Assembly: GCA_004835665.1 (NCBI GenBank)
Contig: RBKR01000010.1
Location: forward strand, 744,001-808,000
Length of the DNA stretch: 64,000 bases
Reading direction: 5' to 3'
Source of the DNA: Phoma sp. XZ068
Taxonomy: Eukaryota > Ascomycota > Dothideomycetes > Pleosporales > Didymellaceae
Shown one piece after another: positions 12,813-24,367 of the stretch. Each line of letters starts with the position of its first letter. Positions within the stretch are counted from its first letter, which is position 1. Below the pieces are notes generated by a model, which saw only the letters and a program-made list of their open reading frames with translations, did not search any database and was not told where the DNA came from. The position numbers and the translations under genes were made by a program.

Positions 12813-15800
12813 TTATGCGATTGTCAGATCCTCTATTTGAGTCTGTATGTCTTCAAGTTTTAACTCTTTTGCTAAGGCCGGTTTCTTGTTTACCAGTCCT
12901 AATTGATTAAGAAAGTTCTCCCATTTGTTCGAGGGCAGCGCTTTGGTAAGTCCATCTGCTAGCATTTGCGAGGATTCTACGTATTTAACTTGAATTCGTC
13001 CAAGCAATACTTCCTGTCGTAGCCAGTGGTTGTGGATATCTACATGTCGAAGTTTGGTTTGAAGTTTTGCAATCTCTTCCGTAACAAGTCGAATTGTCTG
13101 TGTATTGTCGCATTGAATTGTAATGGTCGACTCCGGCAATGATATCTGGAGCTCCTTGAGAAGTCTTGAGGTAAAGATGGCCTCCTTTGCTACTTGGGAG
13201 AGTGCAAGCAGTTCTGCTTCAGTCGTTGACGTAGTAACCGTGTCCTGTTTACTTGCTCTCCAAGTAATAAGACCACCGAATAGCTTAATCACATAACCTT
13301 GCGAACTCTTTCTATCGACTGTATTATCGGCAAATGATGCGTCGCTGGCTACTTCAAGCTTGTCGCCTCCTCCCAATTGGAGTGCTTTTGATTTTGTCGC
13401 TGCAAGGTAGAGCAGGACTCTGTCAGCAGCTTCCTGATGCTCCGTGCTAGGGTTGACGAGGAAGCGTGCAAGGCGCGATGTTGCGAAGGCGATATCTGGC
13501 CGTGTTGTAACGGCAGCAAATAGTAAGGAACCAATCTTGCGCTGATATTTGTTGACTTCTGAAGGTGATGCTAATCCCTCGCGTGGCTGGAGTTCAACGC
13601 TTGCCATTGGGGTATCATGTCGGACATCTTTCCTATCTGCAAGTCTGCTAATTTTGTCGGCATAGGCTAACTGAGAGAGTTGAATTAATCGTTGTTCTCG
13701 GTCTCTGATAACTTCAACACCGAGGAACCATTGCAGGTCTTCTCCACCTGTGAAGGTGTATCTTTCTTGAAGAGCCTTGATAGCTTGTTGAGCTTCTACC
13801 TCCTTCTTCTGGTGATAGGCTAAGATAATGTCATCGACGTAAAAGAAGATGATAATGCCATCCTTGATCATGCAGCAGGCCTCATGTGGCACTTGTTTGA
13901 AGCCTAGTTTAGTGAGGGTTGAGACGAATTCTTTCTGCCATAGGAGCGGTGAAATTCGAAGACCGTAAAGTGCCTTTTCAAGCTTAAGGATCGTTCCGGG
14001 CTTCTGGTATCCTCGTGGCATTCTCATGTAGATTTCTCTATCTAGTGTTGCATGCACGAATGCGTTAGTAACGTCGTACTGTTTAAGTTCAAGGTTGAAC
14101 TTGGCAGCGATTGCCATGAGCATTCGAAAAGACCTGCTGGCTAACGTGGCTGCGTATGTGTCTTGTGACGTGATGTTTCGTTGCTGATCGCCACGAACGA
14201 CAAGTCGTGCTTTACATTTAATAAGGCGATGGTGTTTGTCCAATTTGTAGGTATACACCCACATGCAGTCTAATATTTGGTGGCCTTTCCGTTTGATGGG
14301 AGTGATTGGCACTTCAGCCCAGGACTTCATTTGTTCATGGCTCCTTAGGTGTTCTCGTTCTGCTTCCTTGAACATTTAGTGCAGAGGATGGTCTTCAAGC
14401 TTTGAGTAAGTCGTCGGCAGAGGTGGCAATTGGTTTCGGTGAGGCTTCACCCCCTTTGCCAGCATTCTCTTCAGCTGTGCCTTGTCAATGGGCTTGCCTT
14501 CGTGTTGCCCTACGTGCCCTGCTTGAGTGCCGGCCATAAATGCTGCTGCCCATGGTTCTGTTTTCGACGAGCCCTGTGTCGTCGTGCTATTAGCTTCAAG
14601 TTCGTCGGTCCACGCCTGGCTAAGGAGAGCTACAGGTGGCGGAGTGTCTGGCGGCGTCGGGTATGAGTCCATCACTTTTCTACTTCGGCAATCTCTTGAC
14701 TTTTGACCTTGTGGGCTTGAACTTTCTCCCATTATTGTATCGTCTTCGTAGAACGACTCAGTCTCAGGCTGTTCCTGTCGCGGTGGCGTAGGCAGTTCAA
14801 TCGTTTTCACCCACGTTGCAATCTCCTGCAGGGTATTGTGCATAAGGTTGTCCATGAGGTCTTCCGTTTTGCCGCTAAACACTACGCTTTCGTCGAAGAC
14901 TACGTCTCTTGTGCTGATGACTTTAGCTAGTGACGGGATCCAAACTCGGTAGATGTTTGTAGATTGATAGCCAATAAGATAGCCAATCCAGGCTTTTGGA
15001 TCCAAGCGTTGCAGTCGCGACTTTCTTCGGTGGGTATCGTCGGTCATTGCAAATGCCTTGCAGCCATATGCTTTAAGATGAGCTTGGTTTGGTTTCCGTG
15101 GTCCAGTGACGATACCATTCATAGCAGCGACTCTTGTGAAGAATACCTCATATGGGCTTTTCCAGCGGTTTGAGTAGTTCGGCGTTCTATTGTACAGGTA
15201 TACTGCCGCTCTAGTAATTTCTGGCCATAGTTCCCAGGGAAGATTAGCATCCAGCCGTATCGTACGTGCCTTTTCTTTTATCACACCCCCTGAGCGTTCT
15301 CCTCCGCCATTCTGTGATTGGGTATCCGGAGCAGAAGGCTCGACCTTTATGCCTTTGGACGTGCACCATCTCTTAACGTCTGGCTTGACCGTCACTATCT
15401 CGTTGTCCGCCTCGATAACTTTTACAGAAATATTGAACTGCGTATATAGGAAGCAAGTGAAGTTATCCAGTAATCGAATAATAGATCGTGCTGGTCTGTT
15501 GTCGGTGAAGTAGAAATCCCAGTTATATGCCGAGAATCGGTCAGTGATAAGCATTTGGCTCTTTTCCTTGGAGTAGCTCCCGACTTCGTAGTCGTGAAAG
15601 TCGATCGCGATTCGTTCTCCTGGTCCTTCTTCGCTCAGTCGAGGTTCTCTGCGGATCCTGCGCTTTGATTTGGCTCTCCCACATGCGTCGCACTCGACTG
15701 TAGTGACGCCTTTGATGCGCACCCCATCAGATTGTTGGACGAGGTGTTCGATCACTGCGGTCCCTGGATGCCCTAGGCGCTTATGCCATAGTATTGCACT

Positions 15801-17636
15801 TGCTCTTTGTGGCACCCGCTTGGTTCGAGAGTTGAATCGGGTGTGAAAGGCACTGTCGTTTGCATCCGATTGCTCGAGTACCCATTGGTCGTGTGCTTCC
15901 GTCAGGTATGCGATGATTGAGTTGTCCCATCTCTTTAACGTTGTAGGTTCATTCTTATTATCCCACCAAATTCCTTGCCGTCTGAGTAGTCTAAATGAGA
16001 CAAGGTTGCATAGAATCTCCGGGCAGAAGGCAACGTTCTCTAATCGGAGTATCTCTGTGCCATATGGTGACTTGACTTTGATATGTACGGTGCCATACCC
16101 TTTAATCCATATTTGCGCGTCGCCTGCCCACACGCAGTCACCGGGGATGGGTGGACGGAGGTGAGTTAGGCGTTGCGCCATGTTGCAGATGTGTATCGTT
16201 GCGCCCGAATCGAGGATGAATGCATTCTTTAGCGGATACGGTTGGTTCTTCATCGAGAACACTGACGCGGTATACGCGGCTTCAATTGTTGATATAACTC
16301 TTCCCTCTAGTCAATCTTTTATGACTTCGGGTGTTGGTGTGTGCGAATTCTTAATCAGCGGCGTCTTGGATCGTTGGCGCTTTGAGTCTAATAATTTGAT
16401 TAGCTCTGGGTCATACTTTCTTTTGTACTCAACGAGTTTGGCTATCCTTGAATCTGGTGTAAACCACGCAGGTGCTTTATCTTCGTTTAGATAGAAACAA
16501 TCGAAAAGATTGTGGCGCTGTTCACAAGCATGGCATTTTGTGCCTTCGACTGCCGCCGTATCCTCCAGAGAGGAATGCTTGGATCTGGTGCTGCTTTGCC
16601 CAAATTTGCGTTTTCCCCGGGTTCTACCACGGTTCTTGCCCCGTAAGGCTGATGATGCTTCTTCAGCTACACCGGAGGCGTCCCTCTGTGCGCCCTGGTC
16701 GGATTCACCGCCAGCGGGGTATGCAGCGTCTCCAGCAGCGAAAGCGCTCTTCTGCTTGCCCTTTTGTGGGTAGGAGCGGCTCATATGTTCCCGGAAGAGT
16801 TTCATCATTTCTTTTCTGTCATGGTCTGGGTCACCTCTGGCCACCTGGCTAGAGAAGGCAGTCACCCACATAGGTGCTACCTTTTCCACTGCCGACAAGA
16901 AATCTTCTATAATATCGTCATTATGTTGTACCTCCGCGACTCCTTCGGTCTCAGCGTCAGTTGCTGCTCGATCGTACTCGGCAAGCCAGATATCCCAGTT
17001 TACTGGGGTCCTCATTGGCTTCAATGCATTGTGATATCTTGTTCGTGCTCGTTGGCGTTCTTCGAGTGGGTTGATTCCTACTGTCTTTCGGATATCAATA
17101 ATCCATTGGCGAATCGTGGTACCAGGGAGGCAGCAGTTGCGCTGAATGTGCGCTGATACTGTGCTCTGAATGTGTGTTGCAAGTAACCGATAGTTAGCCC
17201 GTTCTCTGTCGTATTTCTTCTCGTCGATCTTGTAGGCTTCGAGTTGTACCTTTTAGTCGTCTCGATCGGCCTTGTATGTTTCCTGGCTTTCAGGTGATAA
17301 GTCCGATAGTTTCGTCGGTGTAGCTGGACTTGCATCGGTTCGGGACGGGTTTGATCTCATTGTTTGGCTTGATGATCCAACCCGGCTACCTCGAGAGTTT
17401 GACGACGCGCTGGGTGCCGGTCGTTGGATTACAGCCGGTACGTAGTCAGCTAATCGTGGTAGGACTGGGGGAATCGGTTCCAGCAAAGGTTCTCTAGTTC
17501 CATCAGGGTCTGCGATTGCCCATACGTCGTGGAACTCTGCTTTTGCTTTGAGTTGTAGTAACCATGGCGTGTAGTTCGTGTAGTCGGTGAGGATTATCGT
17601 AGCGTCGCGTACGCCGGTAATATTTGCGTGAGACAT
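12813..17636 (-). pseudogene. Copia gag-pol polyprotein, single frame with three stop codons
   Basis: One frame runs from ATG 17636 to 12813 (1608 codons) and is broken only by stops at 17253-17255 (TAA), 16311-16313 (TGA) and 14376-14378 (TAA). Each can arise from a CAA or CGA codon by one C-to-T change. Domains in order: gag with a zinc knuckle (CHACEQRHNLFDC, near 16510-16550); aspartic protease DSGAT near 16205; GAG-pre-integrase HHCC region (HKRLGHPG, then CDAC); integrase core (IDFHDY ... EADNE ... GGGERSGG); reverse transcriptase with YVDD at 13830-13841; RNase H (DASFAD ... TTEAE). Gag and pol share one frame with no frameshift site. The element cannot make its full polyprotein without readthrough. 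Confidence 0.93.
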
Positions 17637-17673
17637 AGTCCTCGCTCGCTATAGGGTCAGTGAGACTCTTAAT

Positions 17674-17834
17674 TGTCAGAATTTAATGAATGTTGTGGGC
17701 AGAGTGGATTATCATTGATTGTGTTCTGTCTGCTGCTTTCTTCTATAGCTCCTCTGCTTCCGGAGGTTCCGTAGATCGCACTAGTTATCGGTCCTACTAT
17801 TTATCGCTCTTTCCTTGTATTTGACAATCTGACA
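17674..17834 (-). repeat. Copia LTR (5' LTR of the minus-strand element)
   Basis: 161 bp, one mismatch to the other LTR. Transcription of the element would start here and run leftward. Confidence 0.95.
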
Positions 17835-17850
17835 GCACCACACATTCTGA

Positions 17851-18468
17851 GTAGGTCTGTGCCGCTTTTTCACAGCCGAGCTAACCAGCACTGCAGGTGA
17901 GAGCGCCTGGATCTCCAAAGGCGTCCCCTTGTTCCTTATTCTTCACGCAGGCTTCATGTATTACTTTGCTTCTCGACAAAACTTTAAATTGAGAGAAGAA
18001 AGGCCCCGAAGGGGGGATCAGAGTCCCTCGAGTCGACGCTACGAAGATGAACATGGTAAGGTCGAGACAGCCATTTTGATCGTGATCCTCCTTGCTCTTC
18101 GCATTGTAGCTGTCCACTTCCTGCAGCACCTACCGACACATCTCCACGCTCTTGCGACACCCGCCTTGAATGACACAGCCATCTACTTTGTCGTGCTCTC
18201 TCTTGCCGTGGTACTCATGGATCAGTCGGCAAATATTGGACTGGCTTTGAACGGCGATCTAGACGGGTCATGGATGAACGTCCTTCAGTCTGCATTATCG
18301 ACCTACTTTTTCCTTCGGCCGCTTGCCGCTTTGGGAGGATACAACGTGGACCCCTCGGGAGGCCGTTTAGGCCTGGGTGGCACTCTACTTTTGAGCGCAA
18401 TCTGGCTTCAGGTGCCAGGTGTATCAAGTAAGTTGCGTGCAGTGATTGATTATAGTATAGGAGACTAA
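17851..18468 (+). CDS. Hypothetical multi-pass membrane protein, possibly 5'-truncated
   Basis: The frame is open from about 17851, only 17 bp right of the copia LTR, with the first ATG at 17956. From that ATG it encodes about 170 residues. Three hydrophobic segments are plausible membrane helices: around ETAILIVILLALRIVAVHFL, TAIYFVVLSLAVVLMD and GTLLLSAIWLQV. I recognise no family. Because the open frame reaches back almost to the LTR and the retrotransposon lacks a target duplication, the gene may have lost its 5' part when the element arrived. It could also be one exon of a larger gene; a GT follows the GVSSKL codons, but I could not assign an acceptor. Confidence 0.4.
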   Translation, partial: VGLCRFFTAELTSTAGESAWISKGVPLFLILHAGFMYYFASRQNFKLREERPRRGDQSPSSRRYEDEHGKVETAILIVILLALRIVAVHFLQHLPTHLHALATPALNDTAIYFVVLSLAVVLMDQSANIGLALNGDLDGSWMNVLQSALSTYFFLRPLAALGGYNVDPSGGRLGLGGTLLLSAIWLQVPGVSSKLRAVIDYSIGD

Positions 18469-19197
18469 CATCGAAGAAGGACACGTCAAGGGTGGGGGCC
18501 TACTGCTTGCATACGCCTGCATGTGTTTCTTTTGTACAACGAACACGAACTTGGGTGACGGTTTGATATCGTAGGACCCACCGGGTTGTTCGCTGCGGAG
18601 GGAGGGAGGTTAAGGAGTTATTCCAAACCTCGGGGATGGGTGTGTCGTCGCAGAACGCTTTTCCTTGCGGAAAACGCGTGTCGCTGCAGTGGCGCGTAGG
18701 CAATGCTGACGTTGCATTTGCAGTTCTCTGGCAAGGTTGAGGGCTTTCAATTACCGTCAATCCAACCACGTTACTTGTTTCTAACCAAGATTTCCTTTCT
18801 GCAGCCAATGAGATGCCTCCAAGCTCATTCACTGCTTTATGCTTTTGTACGTGGAGGGCGTTTGAGCGGCCACGGGCTTCTATGGTATACCCTATGAAAC
18901 GTCATGAGTCTGATATAGATCCGAGACATTCAAACCCGACTACAACAAGTCACTTAAGCAGTCAACTGTAGATCTGACCTCAAGATTCTTCGTACGAGAA
19001 GCGAGAACCTTCTCTTAGAACTCTTTGCCTTCCGATCAGGAGTTGTCAGCGTGTCCATCAAGCTGGTTTTGATACTGAAGATGCAAAGGGAAACGTGAGA
19101 TGATGATATGGATGTACGCTGCTGCCACTAGTAACAACGCGTTCGAGTGGCAATACAAGTATCATGCCTACCGTTCCAGCTGTTCAGTCTGCAGCCG
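18469..19197. other. Intergenic, no gene recognised
   Basis: 729 bp between the membrane-protein ORF and the phospholipase 3' end. Only short unconvincing ORFs on both strands; no RNA gene or repeat seen. Confidence 0.6.
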
Positions 19198-22100
19198 CTA
19201 CACCGTCACTTTGTCGACCCGACTCCGAAGATGAGGCTGCAACAGGTACGGCAAAACGCCTTCCGTGGCCGAGTCGCGACGTCGCTTGGACGACTTCGCA
19301 CCAACTTCTGTATCGTGCGTACATGGTCTCTTTTGTGGAACAGGGTGTGTCGTTCTTGGACAAAGACAGGTCCGACGGGCATCGTGAATCCCGACCCAGT
19401 TCAGTCTCTGACGTTCGATCAGCAAGTCTATGGCCATGCGGTTCGCACTGATGTCATAGCTTTTAGCGTTTGGGAACTGAAGTCGCACATCGAGCTCTTT
19501 GTCCAGCTCTTCTACGCACAATAATACCGGCTTGCAGAAGTTTCCTACATGATCTGTGGTCAGAACCGTTAGCTTTGGTTCCTTGTACAAACGCCCTTGG
19601 ACGATGAACCGTGCTCCCAGTGAGTCAAGCCTCCGGATCAGGGATTCAAACCCTCGATTCGCCACAGAGATGCGAGACAAGATGCGGCCATAGCACAGAT
19701 ATGAGCCATTTGAATACACCGGCATTCGCCGCAATTCGATGTAGAAGTTGGATGCGAGTATAGCCATTGCCGGATCGTTGACGGTTCGGTTCGACGCAAA
19801 GTGAGCGAACGCGTCGCTCGCCAAGCCGTTCATAGCTCGAGTATCAGCTAGATCGGGTAGCTGACCTTCGATCGGGAGATCAAACCTTCGGTACCATCGA
19901 TCTGGATCTCTACCTGCGATACTTAGCATTGCATACAATTCATTCGACGTTCTTGTGCCATCAAAGCTGCCCTGGTAGTGGTTTAATGCAGGACCAACAG
20001 AGCTGCTATTCAAGATCTGAGCGAAGCCGGTAAGCGCATCGGTCGTCGGGCCCGACACACATGTTCCGGTGCCGATGGTCACAAGCTGGTCGGGGTTTGG
20101 ATATGTTGGTACGAGCTTCTGCACCTCCTGCAGCGCGAGCAAGGTAGGGTTGTTGAAGCTCAGACCTCCATCGACGTATGTGCCATATCCGGGTATGCTG
20201 TACGATCTGAAGTACCTTGTTTTCCACGTGTAAGCTCGAGTCGGACTTTGCGGCATTGTGAGCACTTACCAAAGGGCGGCCGATGCACCTCGTGCGCTGT
20301 AGACGCTGTGAGCTTTCTGCTTGTGATGATGAGCATGTACTTACGCATCCTTGATGAGTATGTCATCGTCGGGACTCCTTGAACGCAACAATCTGCACAC
20401 TGTGTGGGCTGGGCGAGCATCAAGACCGTGCCCCTGGTCGGTGCCGTTATAGCTGGTAACAAGACAGGTGTCTGAGGTCCCGGCTTCGACTACTGGAAAG
20501 CCAACTCTCGCTCCTATAGCCGTCATATATGGATGTTTGAGCATGGTCATGGTGCCAAATATCTCCGACAAGCATTCGTCTATGTCAGCTGCAGGGAAGT
20601 GTCCTTGCGTGAGAGATAGCAACGGAGCAAACAAACCTGTGTCCAAAGTGTCACGGCCGCGAAATACGCGCATGGCAAGCTTAGTGAACAAGTCGTCAGC
20701 TTCATCGACTCGCATACCCAGTCCGTAAAGGGCCAGGATGACCATTGAGCCTAGCCATGCCGGTGAGTATCAGTGGGGAGCCTTTAAGAGGGGGTGGTAC
20801 CTGAGCTTGTGCCATAACCGAATTCAAAATGCTCCTGAACCGGCACATCAATGCCGATAGCTTGCTCGAGAGCCCTCAGGAACTGCAAGGGGATCTTAGC
20901 ACGGATACCGCCGCCATCCAAAGAAAGAACGCGAACCCCTGCCGTAGCCGGTCTAATTCGAACCTGAAAGTCACAAGTGACTGCACACAATGGACACTTA
21001 GCGAAGCGATACAGGTTGGGATCTTGCTCAATACGCTCTCCTAGCTCCGCACAGCATGTTTCGCACAACATGTGCTCGCAGGGAAATTTGTGTTCGGGTG
21101 ATGCGTTTTGCAAACATGCTAGGCAAGCCTTGTGCGTCTTTCTTCGGATGAGCCAGCCTTGGAAATCTTGAAGCGTGCTGGAGCGGTCCTTGCCTCGTTC
21201 CCCGTGAGCTGAGTGTCTACTTACGAATTGATCTTCGATCAAGTGGGCAAGCTTAGCGCGAAGCAGGAATGTTGTGCCAGCACCGCTACCATCGTCGAAG
21301 CTTGGATTTGGCACCCCGGAAATGCAGTTCTTCTTGTAGTGGCTACGAAAAACGTCCTTTGGATCAAAACCTAACGCAATGTCAGCCAGCTAGACTCTCA
21401 TGGTGGGTACGAGAGCAGACCGTGCACATCTGGAGAGTAGCTATCCAAAAGCAAGCACTCGGCGATGAATGGAACTACAAACTCAGTGAGCTCTGTTAGT
21501 GAAGTTACATCCGTCAAAACATCTGCTACGCATAGTCCAAGATCTTTGCTGACCGGCCTATGCAGGCGGGATGCAGCGATTGGGTTGAAGGGTTGTTTGT
21601 CAGAGCTTACGAAATGGTCACAAGCATGATGAAAAAGGCGGTCTAGGTGGGCGGCACTGATCAAGCTGCGCGTGTGGATACGGGCGTTTCGAACAACATC
21701 TGTCTCAAAGCGGATGCGGTCCTTCAGCGTCTGACCTCTGCTGTTGGCAACATGCACAGAGATGTGAGAGAAAACTCCTAAGTCTATACGCGGCGACAGC
21801 GTTTGCGCAATGTCTATCAGCTGCGCTTGCACTTTAGCGGGACTGCGAGCCTCGGCGGTTGCGCATACCACAAGCACACGTGGGTACCACAACGAGTGTC
21901 GTTCTGCGGCAGACCAGGAGACGATTCTGGCAGCTACAGACTGTAGACCATCTCTATCTGAGGCGAATAAACAAATGACGTCTGCAAAGGGAAGAAGAAG
22001 CCTGCGATGCAGATCATCAATCGCTTCCACTGGATCCGTGCTGAGCCATGGGGCCTCCAGAAAGGTATTGTAATGACATGGAGCATTCCTTACAGGTTCT

Positions 22101-22420
22101 TCAGCTAAGACTATCTTCCTTCGCATTGGAATTTGGCTATGTGCAAACAACATAGGATAATTGCTCAATGTGGTGTCAGGATCAAGCTGTAGACAAACGC
22201 GCGGTGTGGGATCAAGCGCAGTGCGTCTCTCCATCTTTGAGAGGAATTGTCTTAGTTGCGTAGACTGGGCTGAGTGGCCGACAAGTAGAACAATGCTTGG
22301 CCACTTCGCCGCGGGATTGTCGAGGCCAGCGATGATACTGCTTAGAGTATTGCTGTGACAAAGTCGGGTGCGTTGGGTCCCATGAAGAGACAGCCATGCT
22401 GTGTGTTTGCAAGCTCTCAT
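19198..22420 (-). CDS. Patatin-like phospholipase with internal RING finger
   Basis: Predicted exons (minus strand): 22420-21421, 21370-20801, 20750-20345, 20305-20270, 20215-19198. All junctions keep frame and give 1009 residues. The N-terminal 330 residues resemble the conserved, P-loop-like region of fungal patatin proteins (LLVGHSAQST; LLLPFADVICLFASD). A RING-type finger follows at about 410-460 (CLACL ... CEHMLCETCC ... CPLC). The patatin domain has the oxyanion loop DGGGIR (Asp485), the nucleophile elbow GTSSG (Ser522) and the catalytic DGG (Asp686). These give a lipid acyl hydrolase of the calcium-independent phospholipase A2 type. Intron 4 is only 54 nt and intron 3 only 39 nt. The first donor (GTCTGC) is weak. 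A perfect unused GTAAGT occurs near 21225. An upstream first exon cannot be excluded. Confidence 0.88.
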
Positions 22421-22782
22421 AGCTAGCTTATGTCCAAGGGGAACAGAGATCCAAAAAAAATAGAGGACAGCGGGCGGAGAAATAGTGCAAAAACACGCCA
22501 GATAACTCTCTGCCCAAGCGAAAATGGAGTTATTTATGAGAAACAGCTTACACGACGCGTCAGATAAGACGGTACTGTAAGCAACCGGAGTGTGTCACAC
22601 TTGTCATCACGTATAAAGTAAGCATTTAGAAAGTCCACACTTCATCAAAGATCGAGACTTGTCAGAATCTGGATTGTATACGTTTCCGCACTCTCTGCAC
22701 TGCCTCTCAGAAATTCCTGTGCTGTCGTAGCCGTGAACAAGCGGGCAAGCTCGTGCCTGGGCCATCGAGCACCAATATGGTG
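22421..22782. other. Intergenic, probable promoter of the phospholipase gene
   Basis: 362 bp upstream of the phospholipase start. A short cysteine-rich minus-strand ORF (22607-22792) overlaps it but has no support. Nothing else recognised. Confidence 0.4.
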
Positions 22783-23556
22783 TCATATGCAAGTCGGCCC
22801 TTTCAGAACCTCGTGCATGGTCGGACGTTGTATCGTGGGCATCGGTTTGCTCGTGTAGGCTCCATCAAGTTCGGTACAACCAGCTGGATGCTTTATTGGG
22901 GTTGAGCGCTTAGCTACCATCCTGCACGTGGAGATGTGACAGCAACAGTAATTATGGATGATTGTGGTGGGGCCATATCTGTCGGGTCTTGATCTCCTGC
23001 GAGACTTGTCATGTTTGGACATGTGGGCAGATTTTCGCTCTGAACAGGTCTCAAGCGGCGGATACGGACGAGCGTTGTGTCCAAGCAACATCGAAAGTAG
23101 AGACTTCATTGCTCTGTGATGGTGAAGCTCGTGCGTACAGCTCGATTCCGTTGACGAACGGTGCGTCGTGAGATAGTGCAGGTACGAGATCCAAGGTTCG
23201 ACTATACACGAAAGCTTCATGTCCGGGAGCCCGACATATAACTGAACAGAACCTAGAACCACAATTTGAGACTTTGCTGTGCTTTTCCGGCTCCCAGTCA
23301 TAGCTCGACTCGAAGAAAGCAGATCCTGCATGGTATGCCGGCTGACGATTGGCAGATGGTGCACGCATTCGTTGACCCTCACCGGTCGTGTGCTTATTGT
23401 AAGTGGCTCAAGTCTGGTACGAACATACTTCGCCTTACCTAGGCCAACGCTGTCGTTGACGCGCTTGTGCTGAGCGAGACGATATTGATCCAGTTCGGGG
23501 TACAACCTGCTGTTTTGCCGAGGTCCGGAAGCACCGCGAGAACCACCAAAGGTCAT
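22783..23556 (-). CDS. Hypothetical ORF, doubtful
   Basis: A continuous 257-residue frame, rich in Arg, His, Ser and Cys, without a recognisable domain. A competing frame (23368-23051) has a more ordinary composition and could be joined to the first 41 residues by an intron after GLGK, where a GTATGT donor occurs. I cannot decide between an intronless hypothetical protein, a spliced gene and chance. Confidence 0.2.
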   Translation of the reverse strand: MTFGGSRGASGPRQNSRLYPELDQYRLAQHKRVNDSVGLGKAKYVRTRLEPLTISTRPVRVNECVHHLPIVSRHTMQDLLSSSRAMTGSRKSTAKSQIVVLGSVQLYVGLPDMKLSCIVEPWISYLHYLTTHRSSTESSCTHELHHHRAMKSLLSMLLGHNARPYPPLETCSERKSAHMSKHDKSRRRSRPDRYGPTTIIHNYCCCHISTCRMVAKRSTPIKHPAGCTELDGAYTSKPMPTIQRPTMHEVLKGPTCI

Positions 23557-24276
23557 CTCTTCGGAGCTGTCACTGCGTGGATGCTCGACAGCCTAGCCTG
23601 TTGTTCTGATTGATTTCGATCTTATCTCTAGAATTCAGCAGAGATTAATTGAAGATACCCTGTTAGCACGAGGACAGCGTAGGCGTGCTCGTGACGCTCG
23701 CGTACAGCGCGTAGCGTTGCTGACTGTGCATGAATTCATCGTTCAAGCCTGGCTTGGCAGCCCAGCAGGTCCTGCGCAGGGAGCTGGTTCAAGCGTAGAT
23801 AGGCCGACACTACAGGTTGATTCAGTCGTATCACCAGCGTTGGATCTAATCACATTTGGTCAGCGTGATTCACGACTGGGGATCAGCGTTGCGCACACCT
23901 CAGCGCAAGGGGGTAATAGAGCTAAGTTCAGCCGGTGTCTCTGGGCCTTCGACTTGACAAGATCTTGATACTGGGCACAGGTGGTGATGCGAGCTGAGTG
24001 TCCGACCACAGCGCCGCTGTCTCGCTATTCTCCTCTAGCTTAGCACCGACCAGATTCGACTGCTTAGGTACAAGACATCTGCTTACAGCCACGGACGACA
24101 TTGCGTTGGCCCACAGCGAGAAGTTGCGCCTCAATAGCTCGACGAGTCTCGCGCAAGTTCCTACAGGAAGACTTTGATGAGCAGGTCCGAACGTCCGGAG
24201 TTTAAGCCTGGTCATGGAAGCTACTATGAACTTGGAACAACTAACGTCATCGGCAAGCGAGCTGCCACCCTCACTA
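23557..24276. other. Intergenic, left of pogo element 2
   Basis: 720 bp. A plus-strand frame ending at 23968 reads an Arg-rich stretch and then unrecognised sequence; it may be a relic. No convincing gene. TA at 24275-24276 is the left target duplicate of the transposon. Confidence 0.5.
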
Positions 24277-24367
24277 CCGTGCACGGACTCGTGATGCGCA
24301 TGGACGCGTGATGCGCACCCCACCAACTTTTGACGCGTCATTTGCACCCCCATACCTCAACACCACG

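Larger units (their letters stand above)
12604..17834 (-). mobile_element. Full-length Ty1/copia retrotransposon, defective
   Basis: A 5231-bp element with two 161-bp LTRs differing at one base (C at about 12644, A at about 17714). The LTRs start TGTCAGA and end TCTGACA. On the minus strand the interior encodes a single gag-pol frame in the copia order: gag, protease, integrase, reverse transcriptase, RNase H. A purine-rich tract (GAGGGGGTG on the minus strand) abuts the 3' LTR, as expected for plus-strand priming. The five bases outside the LTRs do not match (AGTTT on the left, GCACC on the right), so no target duplication is present. Confidence 0.95.

Noticed and set aside
15190..15513. Plus-strand ORFs across the copia element (14430-16852)
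   Set aside because: They are antisense to gag-pol and have no independent features.
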